49,534 nucleotides of DNA from Bacillus_I endophytica_A (GTDB taxonomy: Bacteria; Bacillota; Bacilli; Bacillales; Bacillaceae_H): the NCBI RefSeq assembly GCF_026790145.1, contig NZ_JALAMS010000043.1, positions 1 to 49,534 on the forward strand. Direction: 5' to 3'. The notes under the pieces are model-generated. The model made no database searches and was not told the origin of the DNA. It saw only the letters and a program-made list of their open reading frames with translations. The first letter of the stretch is position 1. Each line of letters starts with the position of its first letter. This document shows, piece after piece, positions 39,404 through 48,589 of the stretch. The position numbers and the translations under genes were made by a program.

Positions 39404-40748
39404 ACTTGTATCACCATCTTTAAAGTAGTTAAAAGTTCAGTTATTTTATATAATCACACACATGATAAGGTTATAGTAAGTCAAACCTGTTCTTAAAAGC
39501 CATCTTTTAAATAACAATCAAGAAGTTTTTAGGTTTTAATCATGATACTTATGTATATTAACTGATCTTACATTTTTTATAATTAAATTTATTATACCTT
39601 TAATTTGTAACACCTGCCTTGGGCACGTCCCTAATTTTACGAAAATAGGAATTTTCTCTTCATTCTAATTTCGTTTCATAATTGAGTGTAATCTATTTAT
39701 TAGGGGGAGAGTCAAGTTATTTTCCTGAGGATACCTTTATATTAGAAAATGGCAAGCAAAAAGGGATCAGATATTTCACAATCTGATTCCTTAACTTTCG
39801 AGAATATAGTATCTGTCTTAGGGGCTAAAACACACAAGCATCAAAATAGTTCTATTTTGAACTCTTCATTTGCTTAAAGGGATGTAGCAACTTGCTCATC
39901 ATTAATACAGTAATAAGAATCAGATTGTTATTTGGTGAAATATAGAGGTTTATATTCTGGTACATAAGGGTATTTATTGTATGTTGAAAAGAAGAGGTAA
40001 TACAAGGTATCATTATTGCCCTCATTATACCCATAGCTGCGTATTTTTTGAATGAATGGAAAATTGTATATTATGTTTGTAGAGGGAGTTGTTGAATATA
40101 TTTATTCTCATTTGTAGCTTATTACCCTGATGGTATTAGATTAGAAATCCGGAAATCCATAACAAAAAAGGAGATGAGTATAGGTCCGTTCGTTACATAA
40201 AGATGAAAAATTGCCCTCTATGTTCATGCCGAATCTAATAGAAGTATTTATCTATATATTGATGAAATGAAAAATATACACTCTATGCTTTACTGGCTGA
40301 TTTAGGTAGATATAAAACATGCCTTACTAGGTTAGAAAAAGCCTTTCAAACCAAATTTGAAAAGCTTTTTTAATGAAATTTATATGTTTAATCCCATTTA
40401 TGCTCCGTTTTCTTTTCTTTCTTCCTTCCTTCATTCCTTCATTCTTTCTAAAACTTTATCAGTATTATTAAGAACTTTTTGTCACACAATAATCATAAAT
40501 ATAAGAAGAACCATTCCTAAAACAACAAATCGAAAAGTTTCGGTGCGTACTGTTATAGGAACTTTTATAATCTGTAATACCATTCAATACATCTGTTTGT
40601 CTCATATGAAAGCTATCTCTAGTTCTAAAAGAAAAAAAGCAGTTTCTCTAAGCTATCATTGGAGAAAACATGAAAAATCGTTTTGTCCCCAGTTTGTCTG
40701 TAGTTCTTATTTTTGTATAATTGTATACCATGGAGTTGACGTAATGAA
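39404..40748. other. Long intergenic region with decayed fragments
   Basis: There is no convincing gene in 1.3 kb. Seen: a hairpin GGATCAGAT/ATCTGATTCC at 39772-39789; short frames without ribosome binding sites near 39712-39783 (plus) and 39852-40034 (minus, hydrophobic); and a terminator-like hairpin AAAAAGC...GCTTTTTT at 40333-40372. A 131-codon frame at 40357-40752 has an unusual composition and no ribosome binding site and is not credible. It may be a graveyard of lost genes. Confidence 0.4.
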
Positions 40749-42149
40749 ATGAAATTTAACAAGAAAAAAATTAACGTTGTAGATATTCAAAAAGCGAAGA
40801 AAAGCGTGTTTGCTACAGGAGTAGGAAACGCGATGGAATGGTTTGATTTTGGCTTATATTCTTATTTAGCTGTTATTATTAGTCAAAACTTTTTTAGTGC
40901 TGTTGAGAATGATGAGCTAAAATTAGTGTTCACATTTGCAACATTTGCGATTGCCTTTTTAATGCGTCCATTAGGCGGTATTATCTTCGGTAGAATTGGA
41001 GATAAATTAGGAAGAAAAGTCGTTTTAACAACTACAATTATTTTAATGGCTTTTTCAACATTACTCATTGGTTTATTACCTACATATGATCAAATTGGGA
41101 TATGGGCCCCGATCCTCTTATTAATCGCTAGAATTATTCAAGGTTTTTCAACGGGCGGCGAATACGCTGGAGCAATGGTCTATATTGCCGAATCTTCGCC
41201 AGACAATAAACGTAATATGCTTGGAAGTGGATTGGAAATTGGTACGCTCACTGGTTATATATTAGCTTCACTACTTGCCAGTATACTCTTTATCATTCTA
41301 TCTGATGAACAGATGACCTCATGGGGGTGGAGAATACCGTTTCTACTCGGCTTACCTTTAGGGCTCATTGGGTTGTATTTAAGAAAAAGTTTAGAGGAAT
41401 CACCGATTTTTGAAAATGAACTTGCTAATGATGAAGTACAAGAGGAAAGTTTCTTCTCTATCTTAAAAAATCACAAAAAAGATATTTTGGTATGTTTTGT
41501 AGTTGTTGCCTTCTTTAATATTACAAACTATATGCTATTATCCTACATGCCTTCTTATTTAGATGAAATTATTGGATTATCGAGTACAGTAGGAACCGTA
41601 TTAATTACTGTTATTATGATTATTATGGTGCCACTTACTTTAATGTTTGGAAAGCTCAGTGATAAAATTGGAAACAAGACAGTGTTCTTAATCGGTTTAG
41701 GCGGATTGACCTTATTATCTGCCCTCGCGTTTTATTTAATAAACTTGAATGCTTTAGTATTTGTTTCGCTAGGTATTCTCATTCTAGGTGTTCTGCTTTC
41801 AACTTATGAAGGCACTGTTCCTGGATCGTTACCAACGATGTTCTATACAGATATTCGATATCGAACATTATCTGTGACCTTTAATGTCTCGGTTTCCATA
41901 TTTGGTGGAACTACTCCATTAGTTGCAACATGGCTCGTTCACCAAACAGGGAATAACTTAGCACCTGGTTTCTATCTAACAGCCGTGAGTATTATTGGTT
42001 TTTTAGTGATAGCATTTTTGTTCAAAAGTACTTCAGGAAAATCCCTAAAAGGTTCTTATCCAACCGTTGCTTCTAAGTCTGAGTATCAAGAAGCTGTTGA
42101 AAATCCAAAAGATTCGCTATGGTGGCAAGCAGAAAAAAGAGAAGAATAA
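40749..42149 (+). CDS. Metabolite:H+ symporter (MHS family MFS, ProP-like)
   Basis: This 466-residue, 12-helix transporter has the MHS hallmark at its start (GVGNAMEWFDFGLY). It then has MRPLGGIIFGRIGDKLGRK after helix 2, RIIQGFSTGGEYAGA in helix 4, and PFLLGLPLGLIGLYLR-x-LEESP at the end of the first half. Family members take up proline, betaine, citrate, alpha-ketoglutarate or shikimate with protons. With a quinate/shikimate locus 2.5 kb away, a ShiA-like role is possible, but ProP-like osmolyte uptake fits equally. GGAG lies 12 bases before the ATG; an overlapping earlier ATG (40744) meets a stop at once. Confidence 0.88.
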   Translation: MKFNKKKINVVDIQKAKKSVFATGVGNAMEWFDFGLYSYLAVIISQNFFSAVENDELKLVFTFATFAIAFLMRPLGGIIFGRIGDKLGRKVVLTTTIILMAFSTLLIGLLPTYDQIGIWAPILLLIARIIQGFSTGGEYAGAMVYIAESSPDNKRNMLGSGLEIGTLTGYILASLLASILFIILSDEQMTSWGWRIPFLLGLPLGLIGLYLRKSLEESPIFENELANDEVQEESFFSILKNHKKDILVCFVVVAFFNITNYMLLSYMPSYLDEIIGLSSTVGTVLITVIMIIMVPLTLMFGKLSDKIGNKTVFLIGLGGLTLLSALAFYLINLNALVFVSLGILILGVLLSTYEGTVPGSLPTMFYTDIRYRTLSVTFNVSVSIFGGTTPLVATWLVHQTGNNLAPGFYLTAVSIIGFLVIAFLFKSTSGKSLKGSYPTVASKSEYQEAVENPKDSLWWQAEKREE

Positions 42150-42681
42150 ATAGAATGAAAAAGCACCCACTCAATTGAACACCTATTCGAAATATGGACA
42201 CTCAAACAAGAGCGTCTGTATTTCGTTTTTTTATGTTACTTAGTTAAATGAGCTGCTTTCTTACAAAAATTAAAAAGCTTGCCGGTTATGAAATCTTTTA
42301 ATAATATTCTATTCTTCTTAAAGGAATCAATTTCATAAGCTAAGGTAAGCTCACTTCACAAAAGATGATTAACATCGTAAAGAGTATTGTTATAAAGCAA
42401 TTTCTACTCATAGCATAGTGTTTTTTTTGTTGTCGATAAGATTTCTAATTTGGAGAGAACTACCTTTTTTCACTAAAAGGTAGTTTTTCGTATATTCGGT
42501 TCATTAAGAGTTTTAGTAATAAGAGTTATTGATCGTTACAAAGAGGCTGATTAGTTTAAGTTCGGTAATATTTATTTATTCTAGAGAGTTGTGACCTAGG
42601 TATTTATAAACGTTTTGTCGAAATAATTACCGGACATTAAAAAATAACTACAATACTAAGAAGAAAAATGGAGGTATCATA
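42150..42681. other. Intergenic region with one terminator
   Basis: A hairpin AACTACCTTTT/AAAAGGTAGTT at 42459-42486 is followed by TTTTC and is a good terminator. It lies some 300 bases after the MHS gene. No gene is visible in the remaining DNA. Confidence 0.6.
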
Positions 42682-43170
42682 TTGCAAACTATGTTTCGTT
42701 ATAATTGGTTGATTAGAGAAAAGTGGTATCAATGGTGTGAAGATGTTCCCCTAGAAGAATTACTCCGACAACGCACAGGGGGAGTCGGGGGAATCCTACA
42801 TACTCTCTTTCACATCGTTGATGTAGAATGGAGTTGGATTCGTGTACTTCAAGGTAAGACCGACTTCCAGGAAAGTTTTGAAGAGTATCAAAGCTTAGAA
42901 AAAGTTCGCCAGCTAGATCGAGCGTTTCAACCTGAGATAAGGGAATTTATAAGCTCTTGGAATATTGAAAAAGAAAATCGAATTCTTTATAATCCACAAC
43001 CAGATGGAAGCATAGCTACTGATGCTTGGGGAGAAGTTATACGTCATATGATTGCACATGAAATCCATCACATTGGACAATTATCAATATGGGCTCGGGA
43101 AATAGGCAAAGAGCCTGTTTCCGCCAACCTTATTGGTAAAGGGCTTAATCATACATTGCCAAGTATTTAA
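42682..43170 (+). CDS. DinB family protein
   Basis: This 162-residue four-helix-bundle protein has metal ligands in LHTLFHIVDVEWSW (His40/His44) and HEIHHIGQ (His126, His130). This is the classical DinB branch (B. subtilis DinB-like), which is DNA-damage-inducible in B. subtilis; its activity remains unclear in most cases. It starts at TTG with GGAGG 8 bases upstream. I see no LexA (DinR) box (CGAACRNRYGTTYC) upstream. Confidence 0.87.
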   Translation: MQTMFRYNWLIREKWYQWCEDVPLEELLRQRTGGVGGILHTLFHIVDVEWSWIRVLQGKTDFQESFEEYQSLEKVRQLDRAFQPEIREFISSWNIEKENRILYNPQPDGSIATDAWGEVIRHMIAHEIHHIGQLSIWAREIGKEPVSANLIGKGLNHTLPSI

Positions 43171-43264
43171 CTTTATAAGATCCATTTTTAAAGCCTATAT
43201 CTCCCCATGTTCTTCGTGAATATAAGTATTATTTGATTTTAAAGATCCTTATAGTAGACATTTA

Positions 43265-43273
43265 TGTTATAAT
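43265..43273 (+). promoter_or_regulatory. Extended -10 promoter of the fusB-like leader
   Basis: TGTTATAAT is a full extended -10 element, with no clear -35 box 17 bases upstream. The transcript would start near 43280, just before the leader's ribosome binding site. Confidence 0.5.
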
Positions 43274-43300
43274 AATTGATGTTTTAGGAGGTGATATAAG

Positions 43301-43399
43301 TTGGTGAATATGAGTATTTATCCACCAGCGTTTGCAGCGTCTCATGCAAAGCCTGTTATTGGAAAGGCGATACTTTGCATGGGGTGGACTTTAAACTAA
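43301..43399 (+). CDS. 32-residue leader peptide upstream of the fusB-like gene
   Basis: A near-perfect ribosome binding site (AGGAGGTGAT, 43286-43295) stands 5 to 9 bases before a TTG start. The peptide begins MVNMSIYPPAFAASHAKPVI and ends with a stop at 43399. Its coding region contains the stem arms listed next, and it lies about 95 bases before the fusB-like gene. That is the layout of a translational-attenuation leader, which has been reported for staphylococcal fusB. The PP pair at residues 8-9 could be one stalling point, but I cannot tell which codon matters. Confidence 0.6.
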   Translation: MVNMSIYPPAFAASHAKPVIGKAILCMGWTLN

Positions 43400-43448
43400 T
43401 CGCCCAATGACAATAAGCTTATCTCATTTCTGATAAATCGGCTTTGCA
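43343..43448 (+). promoter_or_regulatory. Mutually exclusive RNA stems between the leader and the fusB-like gene
   Basis: The segment CATGCAAAGCC (43343-43353) can pair in two ways: with CTTTGCATG at 43373-43381 (9 bp, inside the leader), or with GGCTTTGCA at 43440-43448 (9 bp, after the leader stop). TTATTG (near 43356) can also pair with CAATAA (43411-43416). Translating ribosomes would decide which stem forms. I did not find a clear partner for the GGAG site itself. Confidence 0.6.
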
Positions 43449-43493
43449 CCTTATTTAAGTTCAATTTTTTACCAAAATAAGGAGCTGGCAGAA

Positions 43494-44159
43494 ATGAAAA
43501 ATGAAAAAGCTATTATGATAAACATGGAACCTTTTATAAGATGTGACCAATATAACTTTATTAAGGTACAAACAAAAAATCTCGTTCAAGCCCATTCAAC
43601 GGTTAAAGATAAAGATGTTCTTAATGCGTTGAAATTCCATTCCCTTGATAAAGTATTAACCGTGTTTCCTGATATTTGCGAGAACCAGATGACTATCCTA
43701 GAGAAGCTGGTTGAAATAGAAGAAACAACTCAAGCAGAAAAATTTCTATCAAATCTAAAAGCTTATGTTATTCCGTTTAAACAAATAACGGAAAAAACAG
43801 TAAAAAAATTATTTCCTAAATCCAAAAAATTACAAGTTCCTCCCCTTAAAGATCTGGATTTAAAGGAGATTTCTTATTTGGGTTGGTACGATATTCGCTC
43901 AGAGAGAAAACATCTGATTGTTGATTACAATGAAAAGTTAATGGGAATACAAGGAACATTTAAGAGCAGTGTAGAGGGAATATGTGCTTTATGTAATGGA
44001 TTTGAAGAAGTTGGATTGTTTATGTCAAAAGTGAAAAGTGGGAAAGAGACGTATACAACTAAAGGGAATTACATTTGCAAAGATAGCCAAAAATGTAATC
44101 ACAATTTAATCACACTAGGTAAGTTAAATGACTTCATTGTACAGTTGAAAAAAAACTGA
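43494..44159 (+). CDS. FusB/FusC-family EF-G-binding protein
   Basis: This 221-residue protein has the FusB layout: an N-terminal helical domain of about 150 residues that binds elongation factor G, then a four-Cys zinc finger (Cys164, Cys167, Cys195, Cys201) in the family phrases CALCNGFEEVGLFMSK and TTKGNYICKDSQKCN. FusB/FusC proteins release EF-G from ribosomes stalled by fusidic acid and so give resistance; homologues are widespread in Bacillus and Listeria. A GGAG site lies 9 bases before the ATG. The leader peptide and alternative stems upstream suggest inducible expression. Actual resistance level cannot be told from sequence. Confidence 0.9.
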   Translation: MKNEKAIMINMEPFIRCDQYNFIKVQTKNLVQAHSTVKDKDVLNALKFHSLDKVLTVFPDICENQMTILEKLVEIEETTQAEKFLSNLKAYVIPFKQITEKTVKKLFPKSKKLQVPPLKDLDLKEISYLGWYDIRSERKHLIVDYNEKLMGIQGTFKSSVEGICALCNGFEEVGLFMSKVKSGKETYTTKGNYICKDSQKCNHNLITLGKLNDFIVQLKKN

Positions 44160-44182
44160 GGGACTTTCCCTCAGTTTTTTAA
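44150..44182 (+). terminator. Terminator of the fusB-like gene
   Basis: The stem AAACTGAGGGA/TCCCTCAGTTT has a 3-4 base loop and a T-run, and overlaps the stop codon. Confidence 0.9.
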
Positions 44183-44229
44183 TTTCTTTACTATTTAATT
44201 TTTATGATTTGTATATTATAGATGAAACT

Positions 44230-44312
44230 AGTTCACATAATGTCCATTAGAGAAAGTAAAAAAAGCATAAACCCGTTGAGTGACAAAGAGTTTATGCTTA
44301 TCCATAAGCTAT
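44230..44312. repeat. Dispersed palindromic repeat, family A, copy 10
   Basis: AGTTCACATAATGTCCATTA leads into the hairpin arms AAAGCATAAACCCGTTG and CAAAGAGTTTATGCTT. This copy has the best-preserved GTTCACATAATGT end. Confidence 0.75.
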
Positions 44313-44758
44313 AATTTAGTAGATATTTTTGTATATAGTTCTTATAATTTATAAAGCTAAATGTAGTTTCTCAGGAAGCTATTACAATATTACTCCTGAG
44401 AAATCTCCGATCAGGACTTTCTTTTCATGTTGGTTTGTACATAAAAAGGAGGCAGGAATACATATTCTGTTATCCTGATTTTCAAATTACTCAATGGTTA
44501 CGATGGAGTTGCTGTACATCGTTCAAGTAGAAAAATGAAATTAAGGGTAATAAAAGCTATAGTTAAGATTTGTTGGATAGTCTAAGGGATATTCCGTTTT
44601 TAAGTGTAGAAATGCTTATTTAATATGAGGATTAAAAATATTAATGCAATTTTTCGGGTAAGGTAGATCTGTTTCATTTAATGAATTTAAATTATAAAGT
44701 GTGAATTTATGTGGTAAGCCTTGAATCTAGTCGGTTACTTGGAAAGGAAGTGGTTTTG
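44313..44758. other. Intergenic region before the AraC-type gene
   Basis: A 10-bp inverted repeat TTTCTCAGGA/TCCTGAGAAA lies at 44367-44403 with a 17-base loop. No gene is visible. The region should contain the promoter of the regulator at 44759. Confidence 0.45.
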
Positions 44759-45667
44759 TTGGATTTAAATAAATATTTGTCAGGAAAAACTGCTCTTAAT
44801 AATTACATTCAACATGTAAAGCAAAATGGTGCTTCTTTTCAAACTCATTATTGGGGAGTTATGCCAAAACATTATAATAATGATCTACATAAACATTCTT
44901 TTTTTGAAGTATGTTATGTAGCTGAAGGTGAAGGGACTTATATAGATAATAATTGTACTTATTCGCTTCAAAAACATACACTTTTTTTATCTAGGCCAGA
45001 AGTGTTACATCAAATAAAAAGTGAGAAGGGGTTATCTCTATTATATGTTGCATTTCAACTCATCGAATCAGAATCGAGTGAGAGTTGGATAAGAATCAGG
45101 GAGATAGCAAAACAATGCACTGATATTATTTTACATGATAAATCTGAAACCGAAACCGTATTATTATGGAAAGCGCTTCTGATCCAAGCGACCAAGCATG
45201 AAAATGTACTTTTTGAAGAGATGCTTTCGAATATTGCATATTCGCTTATTGTGTCAATACTCCAAGATTTTGTTGCTGATTTAAATAAGAGTGACCATAA
45301 AAATGTTCCTGAACAGTATTCTGTACTCCTTACTCAAGCGCAATTATATATTAACGATAACTTATCAAATCCTTTAAAACTTACAGAGGTTGCGAAACAC
45401 CTCCATATATCTTCTAGGCATTTATCTCGTATTTTTGTATCTGAATTAGGAGTAAGTTTTTCAAAATATGTTCAAGACGAACGAATAAAAAAGGCAACTA
45501 TATTATTGAAAAAAACAGATCTATCGTTAAAAGAAATTTCTGAAGAAACGGGGTTTATGAGTGTTCACTATTTCACCCGTGTTTTTACTTCTACGATGCA
45601 AACATCACCTGGGCGGTTTCGCTCTCTATTTGTAGACAGAAAGACAACTACATATGCTAGTAAATAA
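44759..45667 (+). CDS. AraC-family transcriptional regulator
   Basis: This 302-residue regulator has an N-terminal cupin-like sensing domain (about residues 30-130, with LHKHSFFEVCYVAEGEGTYI) and two C-terminal helix-turn-helix units (about 200-290), including LTEVAKHLHISSRHLSRIF and LKEISEETGFMSVHYFTRVF, and the PGRFR end. It should activate a carbohydrate pathway; the IolH-like isomerase and the broken dehydrogenase downstream are the likely targets. I chose the TTG at 44759, with AAAGGAAG eight bases upstream. The frame runs back to a GTG at 44711 without a ribosome binding site. Confidence 0.88.
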   Translation: MDLNKYLSGKTALNNYIQHVKQNGASFQTHYWGVMPKHYNNDLHKHSFFEVCYVAEGEGTYIDNNCTYSLQKHTLFLSRPEVLHQIKSEKGLSLLYVAFQLIESESSESWIRIREIAKQCTDIILHDKSETETVLLWKALLIQATKHENVLFEEMLSNIAYSLIVSILQDFVADLNKSDHKNVPEQYSVLLTQAQLYINDNLSNPLKLTEVAKHLHISSRHLSRIFVSELGVSFSKYVQDERIKKATILLKKTDLSLKEISEETGFMSVHYFTRVFTSTMQTSPGRFRSLFVDRKTTTYASK

Positions 45668-46022
45668 TCTACACTTATTTCATGTACAAGAGTGCAAGAA
45701 AATTGTTTTTCCGTTTAGTTCTTAATGAAAGATGTCTCCAAAGTACAAAAAAGTGTCCCCAAAATGTAATTACTATTATTAAAATGTTCTATATAATGGA
45801 CTATACAAAGGGGATACTTACTGTATCAAGGAAGGTGCTTCTTTTCACAAAGGCTAATCACATAGAAATGGAAGCGCATTCTTTATACTAATCGAATTTA
45901 TGAAATGTCTTTAAAAGTAAAAAGCAAACCCCTCTTTACTATTATCTATCATTAGAACATACCAATGACGTTGTATATGGATATGCCTTTTCCATGCAAC
46001 AAACAGAAAGGGGAAATTTATA
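45668..46022. other. Intergenic region before the IolH-like gene
   Basis: No gene is credible. ATGGAAGCGCATTCTT near 45868 is a weak cre-like sequence. A good AGAAAGGGGAAA purine stretch gives the ribosome binding site of the next gene. A target site for the AraC regulator is expected here but not identified. Confidence 0.35.
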
Positions 46023-46886
46023 ATGCGTTTAGCCTATGACCCATCGCATTATCGCGATAATACAAATTTAAAAGATACGATTGATACAGTTGCAAGATTA
46101 GGATATGAGTATGTAGAGTTATCACCACGTAAAGATTTTATTTGGTTTTATGAGTATCCAAAAGTGGACAAACAGCTAATCAAAGATTTAAAACGCTATT
46201 GTACAGATGCAGGGGTCAAAATTTCTTCGGTCCTACCTGTTCAGCAGTGGTCTTCCCCAAAGGAGGAGGAGCGACAAGCTGCGGTGAGAAACTGGAAACG
46301 ATGCATCGAAATTACATCTGAATTAGGTGTAGACTTAATGAATAGTGAATTCAGTGGGGATATAAGTCGCCCTGTGGAAAGTGAAGCTGCTTTTGTGAAA
46401 TCAATGGAAGAACTTATGCCGATCTTTGAAAGAGAAGGAATTAAATTAAACCTTCAATCCCACCCAAATGATTTTATCGAATTAAATACCGAAGCGATTC
46501 GTATGATTCGTGCTTTGGACAAAGACTGGATTAAACTTGTGTATTCTGTTCCACACGCTTTCTTCTATGATGATGGCATTGGTGATGTTGCGCAACATCT
46601 AGAGGAAGCCGGTGATTTATTAGCACACGTTCTCATTGCAGATACCCTAAACCATAAAGCAGCTTTTGGGTTACGTTACATTGTTAATCCACCAGATGCA
46701 AAGGTCACGATTCACCAACATTTAAACCCTGGTGAAGGAGAAATCAACTTTGAGGCGCTTTATCAAAAACTAAGAGAAATGAAGTTTGATGGTATTGTCA
46801 CAAACGCTGTTTTTGCTTATCCGGATCGTCCAGAGTGGTCGAATGACGTAACGTTAAAATCGATTAGAGAAGGATTAAACATCTAA
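46023..46886 (+). CDS. Sugar phosphate isomerase/epimerase, IolH-like
   Basis: This 287-residue protein has the xylose-isomerase-like TIM-barrel fold of the sugar phosphate isomerase/epimerase family. It starts MRLAYDPSHYRD, and has YEYVELSPRKDF in strand 2, a metal-site Glu in LMNSEFSGD, LQSHPNDF with His, HVLIADTLNH, and GEGEINFEAL near the C-terminus. The pattern is that of IolH, found in myo-inositol catabolic clusters. The likely substrate is a keto-sugar or inositol derivative. Its neighbours are an AraC regulator and a broken Gfo/Idh dehydrogenase, a family that includes inositol dehydrogenases. A strong terminator about 90 bases after the stop makes it a single-gene transcript. Confidence 0.85.
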   Translation: MRLAYDPSHYRDNTNLKDTIDTVARLGYEYVELSPRKDFIWFYEYPKVDKQLIKDLKRYCTDAGVKISSVLPVQQWSSPKEEERQAAVRNWKRCIEITSELGVDLMNSEFSGDISRPVESEAAFVKSMEELMPIFEREGIKLNLQSHPNDFIELNTEAIRMIRALDKDWIKLVYSVPHAFFYDDGIGDVAQHLEEAGDLLAHVLIADTLNHKAAFGLRYIVNPPDAKVTIHQHLNPGEGEINFEALYQKLREMKFDGIVTNAVFAYPDRPEWSNDVTLKSIREGLNI

Positions 46887-46975
46887 TACTGGTATATAAG
46901 TTTCAGTTCAATCTAAAAAATTACTAGAAAGTTGTTTCCTTTTTCTTTAAAAAATAGCTAACAATATTTAATCTC

Positions 46976-47018
46976 TTAAAAATCTGGGGCAGTTATTGAA
47001 ACTGTCCCAGATTTTTAG
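46976..47018 (+). terminator. Terminator after the IolH-like gene
   Basis: AAATCTGGGGCAGTT pairs with AACTGTCCCAGATTT (one G-U), with a short loop and a T-run. Confidence 0.85.
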
Positions 47019-47153
47019 ATTGAGAAAGTTACTCTTTATTGTGAATAAAATATTATCTCTCCGTTTGCCTTTACTAACTAATTCATGTTCAACCAATCAT
47101 TATTAAGAGAAAATTAGAACTAGAACTTTTAAAAATCAAGGGAGTTGGGATCA

Positions 47154-48148
47154 ATGACTAAACGTGTTCGCTGGGGAATCTTAAGTACCGCACAAATTGC
47201 TCAAGATGAATTACTACCAGCTTTTAGGGATGCTACTAATGCGAAAGTAGTTACCATTGCTAGTTCTAATGATAAAGTAAAAGATATTGCTTCTAAGTTT
47301 GAAATCCTAAAAATTCACAAATCATATAATGAATTACTAGAAGATTCGGATATTGATGCAGTTTATATTCCATTACCTAATTCCCTTCATTCTCAATGAG
47401 TAAAAAGAGCTGCAGAAAAAGGAAAGCATGTATTGTGTGAGAAACCAGCGGCATTAAATGCAAGAGAAGCGGAAGAAATGATAGAAACATGTAAGAAAAA
47501 TAATGTTATGTTTATGGAAGGCTTTATGTATCAATTTCACCCTCAACACCAAAGAGTAAAAGAAATTTTGACATCTGGGGAAATTGGTAAGGTGAAAATA
47601 ATGAAGGTCAGTTTATCATTTTATCTTGAAAACCATGCTGAAAACATACGTATGCGACCAGATCTAGGTGGGGAAGTCTTTATGATGTTGGGGGTTATTG
47701 TATTCACTCCATTAGAAACATTTTAAATGCCGAGCCTAGTCGAGTTTTTGCATCACAACAAAAGGACGTTGAAGGTCAAGTAGATATGTCTGTAGTATGT
47801 TTCATGGAATTTTATAATGGAATGACAGCAGTATTTGATGCTGCAATGGATCGGGCACAAATAGATTCTTATGAAATCATTGGAACAAAAGGTAGTATTC
47901 GAGTGCCAAAAGCTTTTATACCTCAAATGTATAATGGTGAAGCCCAGATAATAGTTAATAAAACAGATGGAGCTTATAGCGAGGAAAAAGTGTTGGGTCA
48001 CCAATATATCCTTGAAGTTGAATACTTTTCTCAATGTGTATTGAATGGAGAAATACCAAGATCTATGATGGAAGATACAATTGAAAATGTGAAAGTTATT
48101 GAAGCTTGTTTTAAATCTATTGAAAAAGAAACCTTTATAGACATTTAA
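47154..48148 (+). pseudogene. Gfo/Idh/MocA oxidoreductase gene with a nonsense codon and a frameshift
   Basis: The three open pieces join into one protein of about 331 residues, the usual length of this NAD(P)-dependent sugar/polyol dehydrogenase family. It has WGILSTAQIAQDEL (Rossmann loop), VYIPLPNSLH, and the EKP motif (HVLCEKPA). The first break is TGA at 47397-47399 in place of a Trp codon (HSQ-W-VKRAAEKGKH). The second is one missing G near 47675, where GGTGGGGAAGTC should give GGGSLYDVGGYCIHS. The rest is intact, so loss looks recent. A GGAG site precedes the ATG. It probably worked with the IolH-like isomerase upstream. Confidence 0.85.
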
Positions 48149-48265
48149 TTATGAACTTATACTTATGACAGAAGAAACTGAATTTATTTAAAACAATTCT
48201 AATCTTTCTTTATCTATGAAATTTTGCTTCTTGATATATAGTAAGAAATAACACATTTTATAAGC

Positions 48266-48304
48266 GGAAAAGGCCTTGATTAAATAAATCTAAGGTCTTT
48301 TTTA
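48266..48304 (+). terminator. Terminator after the broken dehydrogenase gene
   Basis: AAAAGGCCTTGATT pairs with AATCTAAGGTCTTTT (imperfect) and ends in TTTTTTA. Confidence 0.65.
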
Positions 48305-48589
48305 TCGCTCATTAAAATTTTTAAAAATCTAGAATGATGTAGACGATATATTTCTTCAATTCTTCATAGAAGCATACAATTAGAGTATCTAAAACAGTTA
48401 AGACTATAAAAAAGGAGATAAACCGAAAGATGAGGAAAATACCAAGGTATAATGGTCAAACCTAGATAGAATCCAATAGGTAAAACATCATTTTCCTCTT
48501 CCTTTTTCTCCTTATCAATGTGTCTTTCCATTTAAGAAATGTACGAATGACCCTTAAATAGATAAATTTTGTCCACTCTTTGTTTAAAG
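48305..48589. other. Intergenic DNA, possible relic
   Basis: A minus-strand frame here (around 48365-48531) starts MERHIDKEKKEEENDVLPIG and continues with a hydrophobic part, but it has no ribosome binding site and its end is unconvincing. It may be a membrane-protein relic. Nothing else is seen. Confidence 0.25.

Noticed and set aside
40357..40748. 131-codon plus-strand frame upstream of the MHS transporter
   Set aside because: It has no ribosome binding site and an odd Ser/Phe/Ile-rich composition, and overlaps a terminator-like hairpin.
44711..44758. Upstream GTG start of the AraC-type regulator
   Set aside because: No ribosome binding site; AAAGGAAG is placed for the TTG at 44759.
45682..45891. 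69-codon plus-strand frame
   Set aside because: No ribosome binding site or recognisable protein pattern; lies in the regulatory gap before the IolH-like gene.
47397..47399. TGA read as tryptophan or selenocysteine
   Set aside because: Other intact genes in the window end with TGA, no SECIS-like hairpin is seen, and the same gene also has a frameshift.
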